Part shown: piece by piece, positions 7,901-14,450 of the stretch
Layout of the letters: each line of letters begins with the position of its first letter
Position numbering within the stretch: the stretch's first letter is position 1
The notes under the pieces: generated by a model
What the model saw: only the letters and a program-made list of their open reading frames with translations
The model's database searches: none
What the model was told of the DNA's origin: nothing
NCBI GenBank assembly: GCA_910586445.1
Contig: CAJUHV010000026.1
Span: 1-49,429 of the forward strand
Reading direction: 5' to 3'
Length of the DNA: 49,429 nucleotides
Source: an uncultured Eubacterium sp.
GTDB lineage: Bacteria > Bacillota > Clostridia > Lachnospirales > Lachnospiraceae
Program-made: the position numbers and the translations under genes

Positions 7901-9983
7901 ATACTTATGGCTGGAGCAGCTTGCAAAATGCCTGGATCTGGCGCAGAAAGCGGCGAAGACCACCTTAGAGGAATGCAAAAACAAGCAGCAGCTCGCGCTT
8001 TTGGTACATGCGATGTATAAGGCGATGTGGTTTGAAAAGCTGGATTATCCGGTCGGCAGGTATAATACAGACCGCCTGTGCGATTTCCTGCTGCTGTTTA
8101 AAAAGGTACAGGCACAAAAGCCGTCCCGCCAGGCCATTCTTGCTGAGATGCTGGAGCAGTCGGTATCCGGCAGGGTCAGGCTGCCGCAGAAAAAGGAAAA
8201 GACGCAGCTGGATGCGGTAAAAGATTATCTTGCGAAGATGGCGCTGGAATGCGGATACAATTACCATATGCAGCTGTGGATGCCGGTGCTGCCGGGACAT
8301 ATTTATCTGCAGGAATTTGCAGAATATACAGACCGCTGCTATCAGGACGGAAGCTGGCCGGCACAGGGCGGGGCATGGAGCCTTGAGATTGTGCTGGGCA
8401 AGATCGATGATCCTGCAAACCAGAATCAGATGCCGTTATTTTTGGATTTTGCAAAAACGGGGCATATGGCCGTGTTTGGGAGCATTGTCAGCGGCAAGAG
8501 CACGCTGATGCAGACAGTCGTATACGCGCTGATCCACCGCTATACGCCGGATCTGGTCAATATCTATGCGCTTGATTTCAGCAGCAAGATGATGTCTGCG
8601 TTTGAAGACGCACCGCATGTCGGCGGCATTATGTATGAAAACGACATGGATAAGATCAGCAAATTTTTCAATATGATCGGGACAATCCTAAAAGAGAGAA
8701 AAGCACTGCTGCGCGGCGGCAATTACAGCCAGTATGTGCAGAAAAACGGCGTGACTATGCCGGCGGTCATTATTTTTGTAGACAACTATGCTTCGTTTAA
8801 GGAAAAGACGGATGAAAGATACGACGATATGATGATCACGCTGTCTAAAGAAGGCGTCAGCCAGGGGATCTTTTTGGTCGTATCGGGCGGCGGTGTCGGC
8901 ATGAACGATGTGACATCACGTGTATGCGAGAATATTACGCTGGCTTTGTGCCTGCAGCTGCAGGAGCGGTTTGAATATATTGACCTGCTGCATACAAATC
9001 AGATTGAAGTCATGCCGGAAAGCGGGCTGAAGGGCAGAGGGCTGACAGACTATGAGGGACGTATTTTAGAGTTTCAGACAGCGCTGCCTGTTAAGGCGGA
9101 AAATGACTATGAGCGTATGGAGGTTATCCGCGCAGAGTGCGAAGAGATGAAGCGGGCATGGACAGGCAGGGCGGCGAAGCCGGTACCGGAGATCCCGGCA
9201 AAGCCTGTATGGTCACAGTATCATCTGCTGGATGATTATAAGCAGATGCTTGCTGATAAAAATATGCTGCCGGTCGGCTATGACATGGCAAATGCGCAGG
9301 TCTACGGCATATCCCTGCGCCGGACGTACTGCTATATAGCTTATGGCACGCAGCGCAGCGGCAAGACCAACTTTTTAAAGGTCTGCCTGCAGGCTGCGGC
9401 AGAAAAGCAGGCGGAAATATGTGTGATCGATAATGAATCGCATGATTTTAAGAGCTATGCGCAGACAGGCATCCACTATGTGGATGATGACAAGGCCCTG
9501 TTTGAATTTTTCTCACAGCTGCTGCCGGTATTTAAGGAACGGAACAAAAAGAAAAATGAGCTGCTGGCAAAGGACTGCGAAGAAGATGAGATCTATGAGG
9601 AAATGTCAGCGTATGGGCAGTATTTTATATTCGCGGCAGACTTAAAGTCGCTGATGAGTCTGGTCAATAATTCTTCGTATGACATGAAAGGATTCTTTCG
9701 AAATATTATTGAAAAAGGCAGCATGCACAACATTTATTTTTTCAGCGCAGTTTCATTAAAGGATCATCAGGATATTTTTGGAGATGAACTGTATGATGCG
9801 TTTACCGGATATAAGACGGGCATTCATTTTGGCGGAAATACGGCAGATAACCGGGTGCTGAACTTTGATTATGTATCCTACACAGAGCAGACCAAGGTAC
9901 TGCCTCCGGGAGTCGGCTGTCTGCCGGATGTGATGTCTAAGGCAGATACGGCCAAAATTATCGTACCGCTGGCCAGGAGGTAA
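4992..9983 (+). CDS. essC: EssC/YukB-type type VII secretion ATPase
   Basis: A 1663-residue protein of normal EssC size. The N-terminal about 190 residues hold FHA-type sequence, the second with SRSHAAL and NGTYVN. Two hydrophobic segments lie at about 270-320. Three FtsK/SpoIIIE-type ATPase domains follow. D1 has Walker A GTTGSGKS (720-727) and a full Walker B, LFIIIDEFAEL. D2 has GSIVSGKS (1163-1170) with VDNY in place of DE. D3 has GTQRSGKT (1452-1459) and a poor Walker B. This is the membrane motor that recognises and drives export of WXG100 proteins. Only D1 looks fully competent for hydrolysis, as is known for the family. The intact FHA suggests binding of a phosphorylated partner. Confidence 0.97.
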   Translation: MNIILSVYSKDAFWEYQLPSVNNADYTLTLRSDFFRLKKNRSIYMEVMDNVWSFKRGRDYSIRKDTGAYEGRALADKDVLNLFIEEENEIVLIVKYVNSLFHAYEKYSLAGVSQITIGEKPDNDICYDYMKLVSRSHAALVREGAGFKIINNSLNGTYVNSYRIEKERLLSPGACIDIMGLRMIYLGSCLAVDTAGSRARINTQKLKVMPKRQVVSRNPAREGAAVSHGKTVYHRSPRTFHDLADGEVEIEAPPQLEQEKPQPLLLTIGPSFTMALPMIAGCVLMMSPSSGGRSGLSMYSGLVMSLSSALLGVFWAVQNIWHHKKQEMEKKQVRFESYSDYLLKKTEEIKERYEYTSSNLFDMYPEAAACLSYDEDSGLLWNRNTTHKDYLKHRLGMGDVPFQISIQAPKERFTIYKDELEDKPRFIKENYDTLYDVPVVLDLSEHRLIGIVGGPKKAGAIEAAKLLAAQIAANNCYTDVKMGFIYDGERSNEEKEWEFAKWLPHVWSEDKKTRYCAKDAEQASDVFYEMTKIFRTRLEEEKEITIGSPQLPKPYYILFVSDMHMLEGELIARYIFEKNAAAGLTTCILSERYEDLPNACDFIIENTARFQGMYDAVAGEEKRQHIQFDQIDGFYLERFSRHLAMLQVQEMEKGGEIPNALTFFEMMGVTKPQDLPVKELWAKNRTYDNIKGMVGAKAGGVPCYLDVHEKYHGPHGLVAGTTGSGKSETLQTYMLSLAVNYSPDDIGFFIIDYKGGGMANLFDGLPHMVGQISNLSGNQVRRAMISIKSENRRRQRVFTEHGVNNINLYTKLYKNGEASLPVPHLFIIIDEFAELKREEPEFMKELISVAQVGRSLGVHMILATQKPSGTVDDNIWSNSKFRLCLRVQDRQDSNDMLHKPDAAYITQAGRCYLQVGNDEVYELFQSGYSGAAYEENVSIGNTEIAKMLSLNGTVEMTGNSAKLSQKQKVEYLWLEQLAKCLDLAQKAAKTTLEECKNKQQLALLVHAMYKAMWFEKLDYPVGRYNTDRLCDFLLLFKKVQAQKPSRQAILAEMLEQSVSGRVRLPQKKEKTQLDAVKDYLAKMALECGYNYHMQLWMPVLPGHIYLQEFAEYTDRCYQDGSWPAQGGAWSLEIVLGKIDDPANQNQMPLFLDFAKTGHMAVFGSIVSGKSTLMQTVVYALIHRYTPDLVNIYALDFSSKMMSAFEDAPHVGGIMYENDMDKISKFFNMIGTILKERKALLRGGNYSQYVQKNGVTMPAVIIFVDNYASFKEKTDERYDDMMITLSKEGVSQGIFLVVSGGGVGMNDVTSRVCENITLALCLQLQERFEYIDLLHTNQIEVMPESGLKGRGLTDYEGRILEFQTALPVKAENDYERMEVIRAECEEMKRAWTGRAAKPVPEIPAKPVWSQYHLLDDYKQMLADKNMLPVGYDMANAQVYGISLRRTYCYIAYGTQRSGKTNFLKVCLQAAAEKQAEICVIDNESHDFKSYAQTGIHYVDDDKALFEFFSQLLPVFKERNKKKNELLAKDCEEDEIYEEMSAYGQYFIFAADLKSLMSLVNNSSYDMKGFFRNIIEKGSMHNIYFFSAVSLKDHQDIFGDELYDAFTGYKTGIHFGGNTADNRVLNFDYVSYTEQTKVLPPGVGCLPDVMSKADTAKIIVPLARR

Positions 9984-9988
9984 GAAGC

Positions 9989-10735
9989 GTGATTACCATC
10001 ATTGTATACGGCCAAAGGCGCAGGGAAACCGAGTCTTTTGGAGAGCTTGTAAAAGATCTGTTTGCCTATTTATCCGAGGAAGAGCTGAAACTGTACTGCT
10101 TTACGACGACGGATATGGTAAACAAATATCTGGCTGAAGGAATGCTGCTTGACATGGCATGCGTCCGTGTGAGGGGACAGGAGGATATCGCCCTGCTGCA
10201 CCAGATCCGCGGGCAGTATGCACAGTCCGAGTTTCTGCTGATCGCAGACGCCTCGATCTCACCGATGGAATACCTTACGCCGTCTGTGCGGGCGGCGTCC
10301 CTGCTGCTGTACCCTTACGAAGCGAAGCAGAAGGAGCAGGTGTTCCGTGCATTTTTAAAAAGCTGCCTGTATGGCAGGGCGCAGGCAGCTGCCGCAGAAA
10401 AGGGGCTTTTTGTAGTGGAAAACCGCGAAGGTGCGACCGCGATTCCGTACAGCCAGATCTATTACATAGAAGTGCGTGAGCGGAAAATATTTATCCGGCT
10501 GAAAAATAAAGAATACAGCAAATATGATTCTATGGAGCATATACTGGAGCAGCTCCCGGATCAGTTTGTACGCTGCCACAGGAGCTATGCGTTTAACATG
10601 CAGCATTTAGAGCGTGTGCGGCTGTCCGAAAATGCAGTCTATCTGGAACACGGGCTGATTGTTCCGCTGTCAAGAAGCTACAAGCCTGCAGTAAAGGAGC
10701 TTTTACATCATCAGGAAGCTGCAGGTCGGCAGTAA
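9989..10735 (+). CDS. LytTR-family transcription regulator with degenerate receiver
   Basis: The 248-residue product starts with GTG five bases after the essC stop; its AGGAGG lies inside the essC 3' end. Residues 1-125 resemble a receiver fold, but the strand that should carry the phospho-acceptor Asp reads LLDMACVRVRG, so phosphorylation at the usual site is unlikely. Residues about 140-240 are a LytTR DNA-binding domain (YSQIYYIEV, KYDSMEHILEQL, FVRCHRSYAFN, VPLSRSYK). LytTR proteins bind direct repeats upstream of target promoters. As part of the essC transcript it probably controls this locus. The final codons are part of a short direct repeat. Confidence 0.88.
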   Translation: MITIIVYGQRRRETESFGELVKDLFAYLSEEELKLYCFTTTDMVNKYLAEGMLLDMACVRVRGQEDIALLHQIRGQYAQSEFLLIADASISPMEYLTPSVRAASLLLYPYEAKQKEQVFRAFLKSCLYGRAQAAAAEKGLFVVENREGATAIPYSQIYYIEVRERKIFIRLKNKEYSKYDSMEHILEQLPDQFVRCHRSYAFNMQHLERVRLSENAVYLEHGLIVPLSRSYKPAVKELLHHQEAAGRQ

Positions 10736-10747
10736 AGGAGCTTTTAC
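10688..10747 (+). repeat. 19-bp direct repeat across the LytTR gene stop
   Basis: GCAGTAAAGGAGCTTTTAC occurs at 10688-10706 and again at 10729-10747, a 41-base period. The second copy provides the TAA stop of the regulator gene, so the last codons probably arose by tandem duplication. Confidence 0.8.
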
Positions 10748-10750
10748 GCT

Positions 10751-10945
10751 AGAGCGTGTCTTTAAAAATCATTCCTGCCAACTGCACGCCCCGCTTTGCG
10801 GTATATTTGGCCCTCATTCGGTCAACGTAGCCCGCTACGCCTCCCTCATTCGGGTCAAATCTCCCACATCATCTTGGACATTAGTAGTCCAAGAAGCTTG
10901 AATTGTGACGCACATTTGACAGAAAGCATTTTTAAGACACGCTCT
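10751..10945. mobile_element. MITE-like element with terminal inverted repeats
   Basis: The ends AGAGCGTGTCTTTAAAAAT (10751-10769) and ATTTTTAAGACACGCTCT (10928-10945) are inverted copies with one indel. The 195-bp element has no ORF. Inside are a duplicated CCTCATTCGG(G)TCAA motif and an inverted repeat CTTGGAC...GTCCAAG. It fills most of the gap between the LytTR gene and the next gene. Related ends occur at 16792 and 38666. No target duplication is evident. Confidence 0.6.
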
Positions 10946-11033
10946 GGCAGGTAGAAAAACAGACAGAAACAGAAGATGGACATAGTTAAAATATAGACAC
11001 AGTCAGAATATAGATATAGATTGAAGGAGAACC

Positions 11034-11681
11034 ATGGACGATATGCACGGCGTGAGTGCTTGTGAGATCTGTTATGAAATGTATTATATCAAGGAAGACC
11101 AGTTAAAGCTGCTGTTAAAAGGGCTTGGGCAGGATATGTGGTATGGACTGTTTTCAAAGGCTGCACAAAGCAGCAGAAGCGTGCAGGAGCGCAACAGTGC
11201 GGTTAACGGCATGCTGGCAGATATGTATCAAAACAGCGTCATTGACTGGGAAGGGGCAGGCATAGCGGTATGCCAGCCTTATGCGGCAATGCTTGCAGCT
11301 ATGCTTGAGCGGAAAATATGCGTCACGATACATATGACTGGAGACGAATCCCATGTGCGCTGCTGCTACCTGTCCAAAGAGTTTGTCGTGCTGACACGCA
11401 AAAGCCAGAGAGAGGCGGACACGATTGGAATCGCAAAGATCTCAATGCCGTACTGGATTCGTATGCTGCAGGAGGAATGCCACAGGCTGGAGGATGGGGA
11501 GAGCTGCAGCCTGATCTGGCGCAGCAGCAGGGACGGGCAGATCCACCACAGTGTGCATATCCAAAGGGACGGGATTCGGACTATGAAAATAGAAGGAAAT
11601 TATGGAGAAGACGGCTGTTTGTACTGTGCAAAAGAAAAGCTCGGCGAAAAGCTGCGGGAGCTGTTTTATACAGAATTTTAA
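11034..11681 (+). CDS. Uncharacterised T7SS-locus protein
   Basis: A soluble 215-residue protein with no signal peptide or TM helix. AAGGAGAACC lies just before ATG 11034. I do not recognise a family. The sequence has alternating hydrophobic and polar segments (SVIDWEGAGIAV, CVTIHMTGDE, FVVLTRKS, GIRTMKIEGNYG) suggesting a mixed alpha/beta fold, and is fairly rich in cysteine. Its place between the essC/regulator block and the YukD/WXG100 block, with its length, loosely recalls EspG-type secretion chaperones of mycobacterial ESX systems; no motif proves this. Confidence 0.7.
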   Translation: MDDMHGVSACEICYEMYYIKEDQLKLLLKGLGQDMWYGLFSKAAQSSRSVQERNSAVNGMLADMYQNSVIDWEGAGIAVCQPYAAMLAAMLERKICVTIHMTGDESHVRCCYLSKEFVVLTRKSQREADTIGIAKISMPYWIRMLQEECHRLEDGESCSLIWRSSRDGQIHHSVHIQRDGIRTMKIEGNYGEDGCLYCAKEKLGEKLRELFYTEF

Positions 11682-11711
11682 GTGTTAAAAGGCAGAAAGA
11701 GGAGGCCCAGG

Positions 11712-11960
11712 ATGATACTGGCAGATATTTATATACCGGCAGTGGATGCAAATTATGATTTTATGCTGGATGAAAATGTGCCCGCTGTGCAGGTGATGGA
11801 GGAAATCAGCGAAATGATTTCCAAAAAGGTAAAAGAGAAAAAACCGGGGCAGATTGCAGACTTTGTCCTGTATTCCATGGATACGGGCACGCTGCTCGAC
11901 CATAATCTGAGCCTGTATGCAAACGGCGTCCACGATGGGAGCAGGCTGATTTTTGTCTAA
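11712..11960 (+). CDS. yukD: YukD/EsaB-like ubiquitin-fold protein
   Basis: From ATG 11712 the product is 82 residues, close to the usual 80 for YukD/EsaB. GAGGAGG lies six bases upstream; a GTG at 11682 would add ten basic residues and is less likely. The pattern is that of the family: strand LADIYIPA, DFMLDENVPAVQVMEEI leading into a helix, and a C-terminal DHNLSLYANGVHDGSRLIFV typical of ubiquitin-like folds. YukD/EsaB is a standard cytosolic component of Firmicutes T7SS, needed for or regulating secretion. It has no C-terminal diglycine, as expected. Confidence 0.88.
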   Translation: MILADIYIPAVDANYDFMLDENVPAVQVMEEISEMISKKVKEKKPGQIADFVLYSMDTGTLLDHNLSLYANGVHDGSRLIFV

Positions 11961-12155
11961 GGAAGAACCGTATCAAAAATAGATGGCTGTTATAGGCAGA
12001 TATGCCGTTTAGACATATAGACAGGTTAAATAATACATAACTGCTCATTGAAAGAAAAATCCTGCTATAGTAATCATCAGCAGGAGGGAACAGACAAACA
12101 GTTCAAAGGCTGCAGGCCATACTGTGAACAGCCAAAAGATATTGGAGGATGATCA

Positions 12156-12500
12156 ATGGAAGCAGAAATGCAGTTAAGGCAGTTAAAGCGTCTGGCACAA
12201 GAGCTGGAACAGTGCGAAAAGCAGCTTTCATCCAAGATCAGACGGCTGGAGGCCATATGCGAGAGCCGCTGCAGCCAGCCGGTGGAAAAAGAGCTGGGCA
12301 CACAGAGCCTGTATCTGAAAAAGCAGGCAGATCTATGTAAAGACCTGGCAGCAGTGCTGGAACAGGCAGTAAACATGTATGAGAAGACAGAAGAGCAGAT
12401 TATACAGGCCGGGGAAACCAAAGCCAGATGCTATGAAGAAACGCTGCAGGCGGTCAGCCTGACCGATCTGGCACATATACCAGTGACACTAAGATTATAA
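12156..12500 (+). CDS. Small helical T7SS-associated protein (no WXG motif)
   Basis: A 114-residue, almost wholly helical protein with heptad-like spacing and TTGGAGGATGATCA ahead of the ATG. It lacks a W-x-G turn and a signal peptide. A central break (CESRCSQPVEKE) separates two helices, so it could form a hairpin like WXG100 or LXG-partner proteins. It lies 13 bases before a WXG100 gene, suggesting a chaperone or partner. No family recognised. Confidence 0.72.
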   Translation: MEAEMQLRQLKRLAQELEQCEKQLSSKIRRLEAICESRCSQPVEKELGTQSLYLKKQADLCKDLAAVLEQAVNMYEKTEEQIIQAGETKARCYEETLQAVSLTDLAHIPVTLRL

Positions 12501-12513
12501 AAAAGAGGTTGTT

Positions 12514-12816
12514 ATGGCAGATAAGATCAGAATTCATACAGACAGGCTTGGGACAGATGCCGACCGTATCTACGGTTATATGGAAAATATTGTAAAAGAG
12601 ATGGCGGATATGAAGCAGAGCGTGGCAGCATTGGAGCATATGTGGGAGGGCTTGGGAAAAGAAGCATTCCATAAGGCATTCTGGGATGATATGAATGCAG
12701 TTGATCAGGCCGTCAAGAGCTTAAAAGAACTATATGATTACGATACAAACGCAAAAAAACAATATGAAAACTGTAATAGAAAAATAGCAGCTATGATATC
12801 AGACATCAAAGTATAG
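12514..12816 (+). CDS. WXG100-family protein 1
   Basis: Exactly 100 residues, two helices with MWEGLG at the turn (W44-E-G46) and no signal peptide. AAAAGAGG lies before the ATG. WXG100 proteins fold as antiparallel hairpins, dimerise and are exported by EssC, with a C-terminal YxxxD/E signal on one partner. Here the tail reads YENCN, not a clear signal, so it may travel as the unsignalled partner. Confidence 0.9.
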   Translation: MADKIRIHTDRLGTDADRIYGYMENIVKEMADMKQSVAALEHMWEGLGKEAFHKAFWDDMNAVDQAVKSLKELYDYDTNAKKQYENCNRKIAAMISDIKV

Positions 12817-12823
12817 CGTAACA

Positions 12824-12892
12824 GTAAGCAGGCGGTAAAAACAGCCGGACATGCAGGAAAACGCGGTAAGCAGGCGGTAAAAACAGCCGGAC
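12824..12892 (+). repeat. 27-bp direct repeat between two WXG100 genes
   Basis: A 27-base sequence beginning GTAAGCAGGCGGTAAAAACA occurs at 12824-12850 and 12866-12892. With a few flanking bases it makes up most of the 109-base spacer, and looks like a local tandem duplication. Confidence 0.8.
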
Positions 12893-12925
12893 GGGCAGAT
12901 GAAAATGCAGTAGGAGGATTGAAAA

Positions 12926-13243
12926 ATGGCAGATATCCGGTTAAAGGTATCTTTGGAAGAGCTGAGGCAGAAGGCGGCACAGATCGAAGGGCAGATTGCG
13001 AATGCCGAGAGAAACTGGAACTGCCTTTGCGAGGTAGTGAATGCTTCGAAGCATTACTGGGAGGGAGACGCTGCAGACTGTGGGAGAAGGCTGTTTGATG
13101 AGACGAAGCAGGATATTGCGGCGGCACTTCGCAGGTTAAAGGAACATCCAGCCAATCTGCTTGAGATGGCAGGCGTCTATCAGGAGGCTGAGGCGAAGGC
13201 AGCCGAGATGGTACGGTCACTGCCGAATGATGCGATTTTGTAA
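12926..13243 (+). CDS. WXG100-family protein 2
   Basis: A 105-residue helical hairpin with YWEGDA at the turn and YQEAE near the C-terminus, matching the YxxxD/E export signal. AGGAGG lies before ATG 12926. The last residues, SLPNDAIL, match SLKDDVIS at the end of WXG100 protein 5, so the two may form a subfamily whose tail extends past the export signal. Probably a secreted substrate. Confidence 0.9.
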   Translation: MADIRLKVSLEELRQKAAQIEGQIANAERNWNCLCEVVNASKHYWEGDAADCGRRLFDETKQDIAAALRRLKEHPANLLEMAGVYQEAEAKAAEMVRSLPNDAIL

Positions 13244-13257
13244 AGTGAGGGCAGTAT

Positions 13258-13572
13258 ATGGCAAAGACAATGTATACGATTGAGATGGATTATCAGAATG
13301 CAAAAAAACAGGCAGATGAATTAGATCAGATTGCAAAAAGCCTCGGCATGCTGGCAGACCAGCAGTTCCAGTCGTGTCTGTCCGCGGTTGCAGCCTGCTG
13401 GAAGGGTGAAAATGCCGCAGCGTTTTGTAAAAAAGGAAATATCGTCGGAAATAATATTAAAAATTCCGCAGATGAGTTAAAAGAGACAGCTGCCGTAATT
13501 CGCCAGATGGCGGAAAATACATATGAAGCAGAAAAGAAAAATTATGAAATAGCAAAGGCCGGGTGCAGCTGA
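13258..13572 (+). CDS. WXG100-like protein 3 (CWKGE turn)
   Basis: A 104-residue helical hairpin with the turn CWKGENAAAF, fitting W-x-G. The second helix ends TYEAEKKNYEIAK, which has no strict YxxxD/E. GAGGG lies before ATG 13258, 14 bases after the previous gene. Codon usage matches its neighbours. It could be a structural or heterodimer partner. Confidence 0.85.
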   Translation: MAKTMYTIEMDYQNAKKQADELDQIAKSLGMLADQQFQSCLSAVAACWKGENAAAFCKKGNIVGNNIKNSADELKETAAVIRQMAENTYEAEKKNYEIAKAGCS

Positions 13573-13719
13573 GGCTGAAAGCGAAGGCCGGTAAGGCAGT
13601 AAAAGATCAATAGAATTTCTGAAGATCTGCAGAATGGATCAGAGCACTATTTAAGCAGAATCTTAGATGTATTACATACATTTCAAGATAAATAATAAAA
13701 ATTTAAGGAGGTCATAGAC

Positions 13720-14022
13720 ATGGCAGAATTTACAGTAACTACGTCAGAACTTAACCAAAAGGCAGGCGAATTAAGGGCAAATAACCGTAACCTGACGACA
13801 CAGATCGAGAATCTGAAAAGTCAGCACGCTGCATTAAGCAGCATGTGGGAAGGTGATGCAAAGCAGGCATTTGACAAGGCATTTAACAGCGATATCCAGC
13901 AGATGCAGAACTTCTACAAAGAGACCGAAAACTATGCGGTGAAATTAATTGAAATCGCAAAAACCTACGAGCAGGCGGAAGCTAAAAACGTAGAAATCGG
14001 ACATGTAAGAACTTATAAATAA
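13720..14022 (+). CDS. WXG100-family protein 4, likely major EsxA-type substrate
   Basis: Exactly 100 residues, MWEGDAKQAF at the turn and YEQAE as the YxxxD/E export signal near the C-terminus. It has the strongest ribosome binding site in the block (TAAGGAGGT, optimal spacing) and follows a 147-base spacer that could hold a promoter, though I see no clear -35/-10 pair. These point to high expression and to this being the EsxA-like principal secreted protein. Confidence 0.93.
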   Translation: MAEFTVTTSELNQKAGELRANNRNLTTQIENLKSQHAALSSMWEGDAKQAFDKAFNSDIQQMQNFYKETENYAVKLIEIAKTYEQAEAKNVEIGHVRTYK

Positions 14023-14081
14023 AAGTCAGTTCCATTTACAGGCAAAATGATTCCATAGAAAAAGAAAGCGAGGAAAAAATA

Positions 14082-14399
14082 ATGACAGGAACATTAAGAG
14101 TAGAACCAGCGAAACTTAAAAGCACTGCAAATAATTTTCAGTCTACAGGAGCACATATTAAGAGAATGACACAGGGCATGACCAACATTGTAAACCAGCT
14201 GTCAGGACGTGTATGGAGCGGCGAGGCTGCTGAAGCGTACAAAAGAAAATTCCAGCAGCTGCAGGATGACATCGACCGCATGGTAAATATGATCGATGAG
14301 CATGTCAAAGACTTAATGCAGATGGCTGACGTATATGAGCGTGCAGAAAATGCAAACAAAGAGCTGGCTAATTCTTTAAAGGATGATGTAATCTCATAA
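14082..14399 (+). CDS. WXG100-family protein 5
   Basis: A 105-residue helical hairpin with VWSGEAAEAY at the turn and YERAE as export signal. GCGAGGA lies eight bases before the ATG. The C-terminal SLKDDVIS resembles the tail of WXG100 protein 2. It is followed by a hairpin (14419-14450) at the next start codon, which may lower expression of downstream genes. Confidence 0.92.
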   Translation: MTGTLRVEPAKLKSTANNFQSTGAHIKRMTQGMTNIVNQLSGRVWSGEAAEAYKRKFQQLQDDIDRMVNMIDEHVKDLMQMADVYERAENANKELANSLKDDVIS

Positions 14400-14418
14400 T
14401 ATTAAATAAAGGACTACA

Positions 14419-14450
14419 ACAATGGGACGCTTGAAAAAGCGTCTTATTGT
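14419..14450 (+). promoter_or_regulatory. 14-bp hairpin covering a start codon, candidate attenuator
   Basis: ACAATGGGACGCTT (14419-14432), a GAAA loop, and AAGCGTCTTATTGT (14437-14450) pair over 14 positions with two G-U pairs. The stem contains ATG 14422 of the next gene. There is no T-tract, so it is more likely to mask the start or stabilise the upstream esx message than to terminate. Confidence 0.5.

Noticed and set aside
10751..10945. Reading the 195-bp element as a terminator pair or a riboswitch
   Set aside because: The ends are not followed by a T-tract, and no aptamer core I know is visible; similar ends elsewhere favour a repeat element.
11034..11681. Naming the 215-residue protein an EspG chaperone
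   Set aside because: Only position and size suggest it; no diagnostic motif could be seen.
13573..13719. Promoter for the EsxA-like gene in the 147-base spacer
   Set aside because: The spacer length is suggestive, but no -35/-10 pair with acceptable spacing was found.
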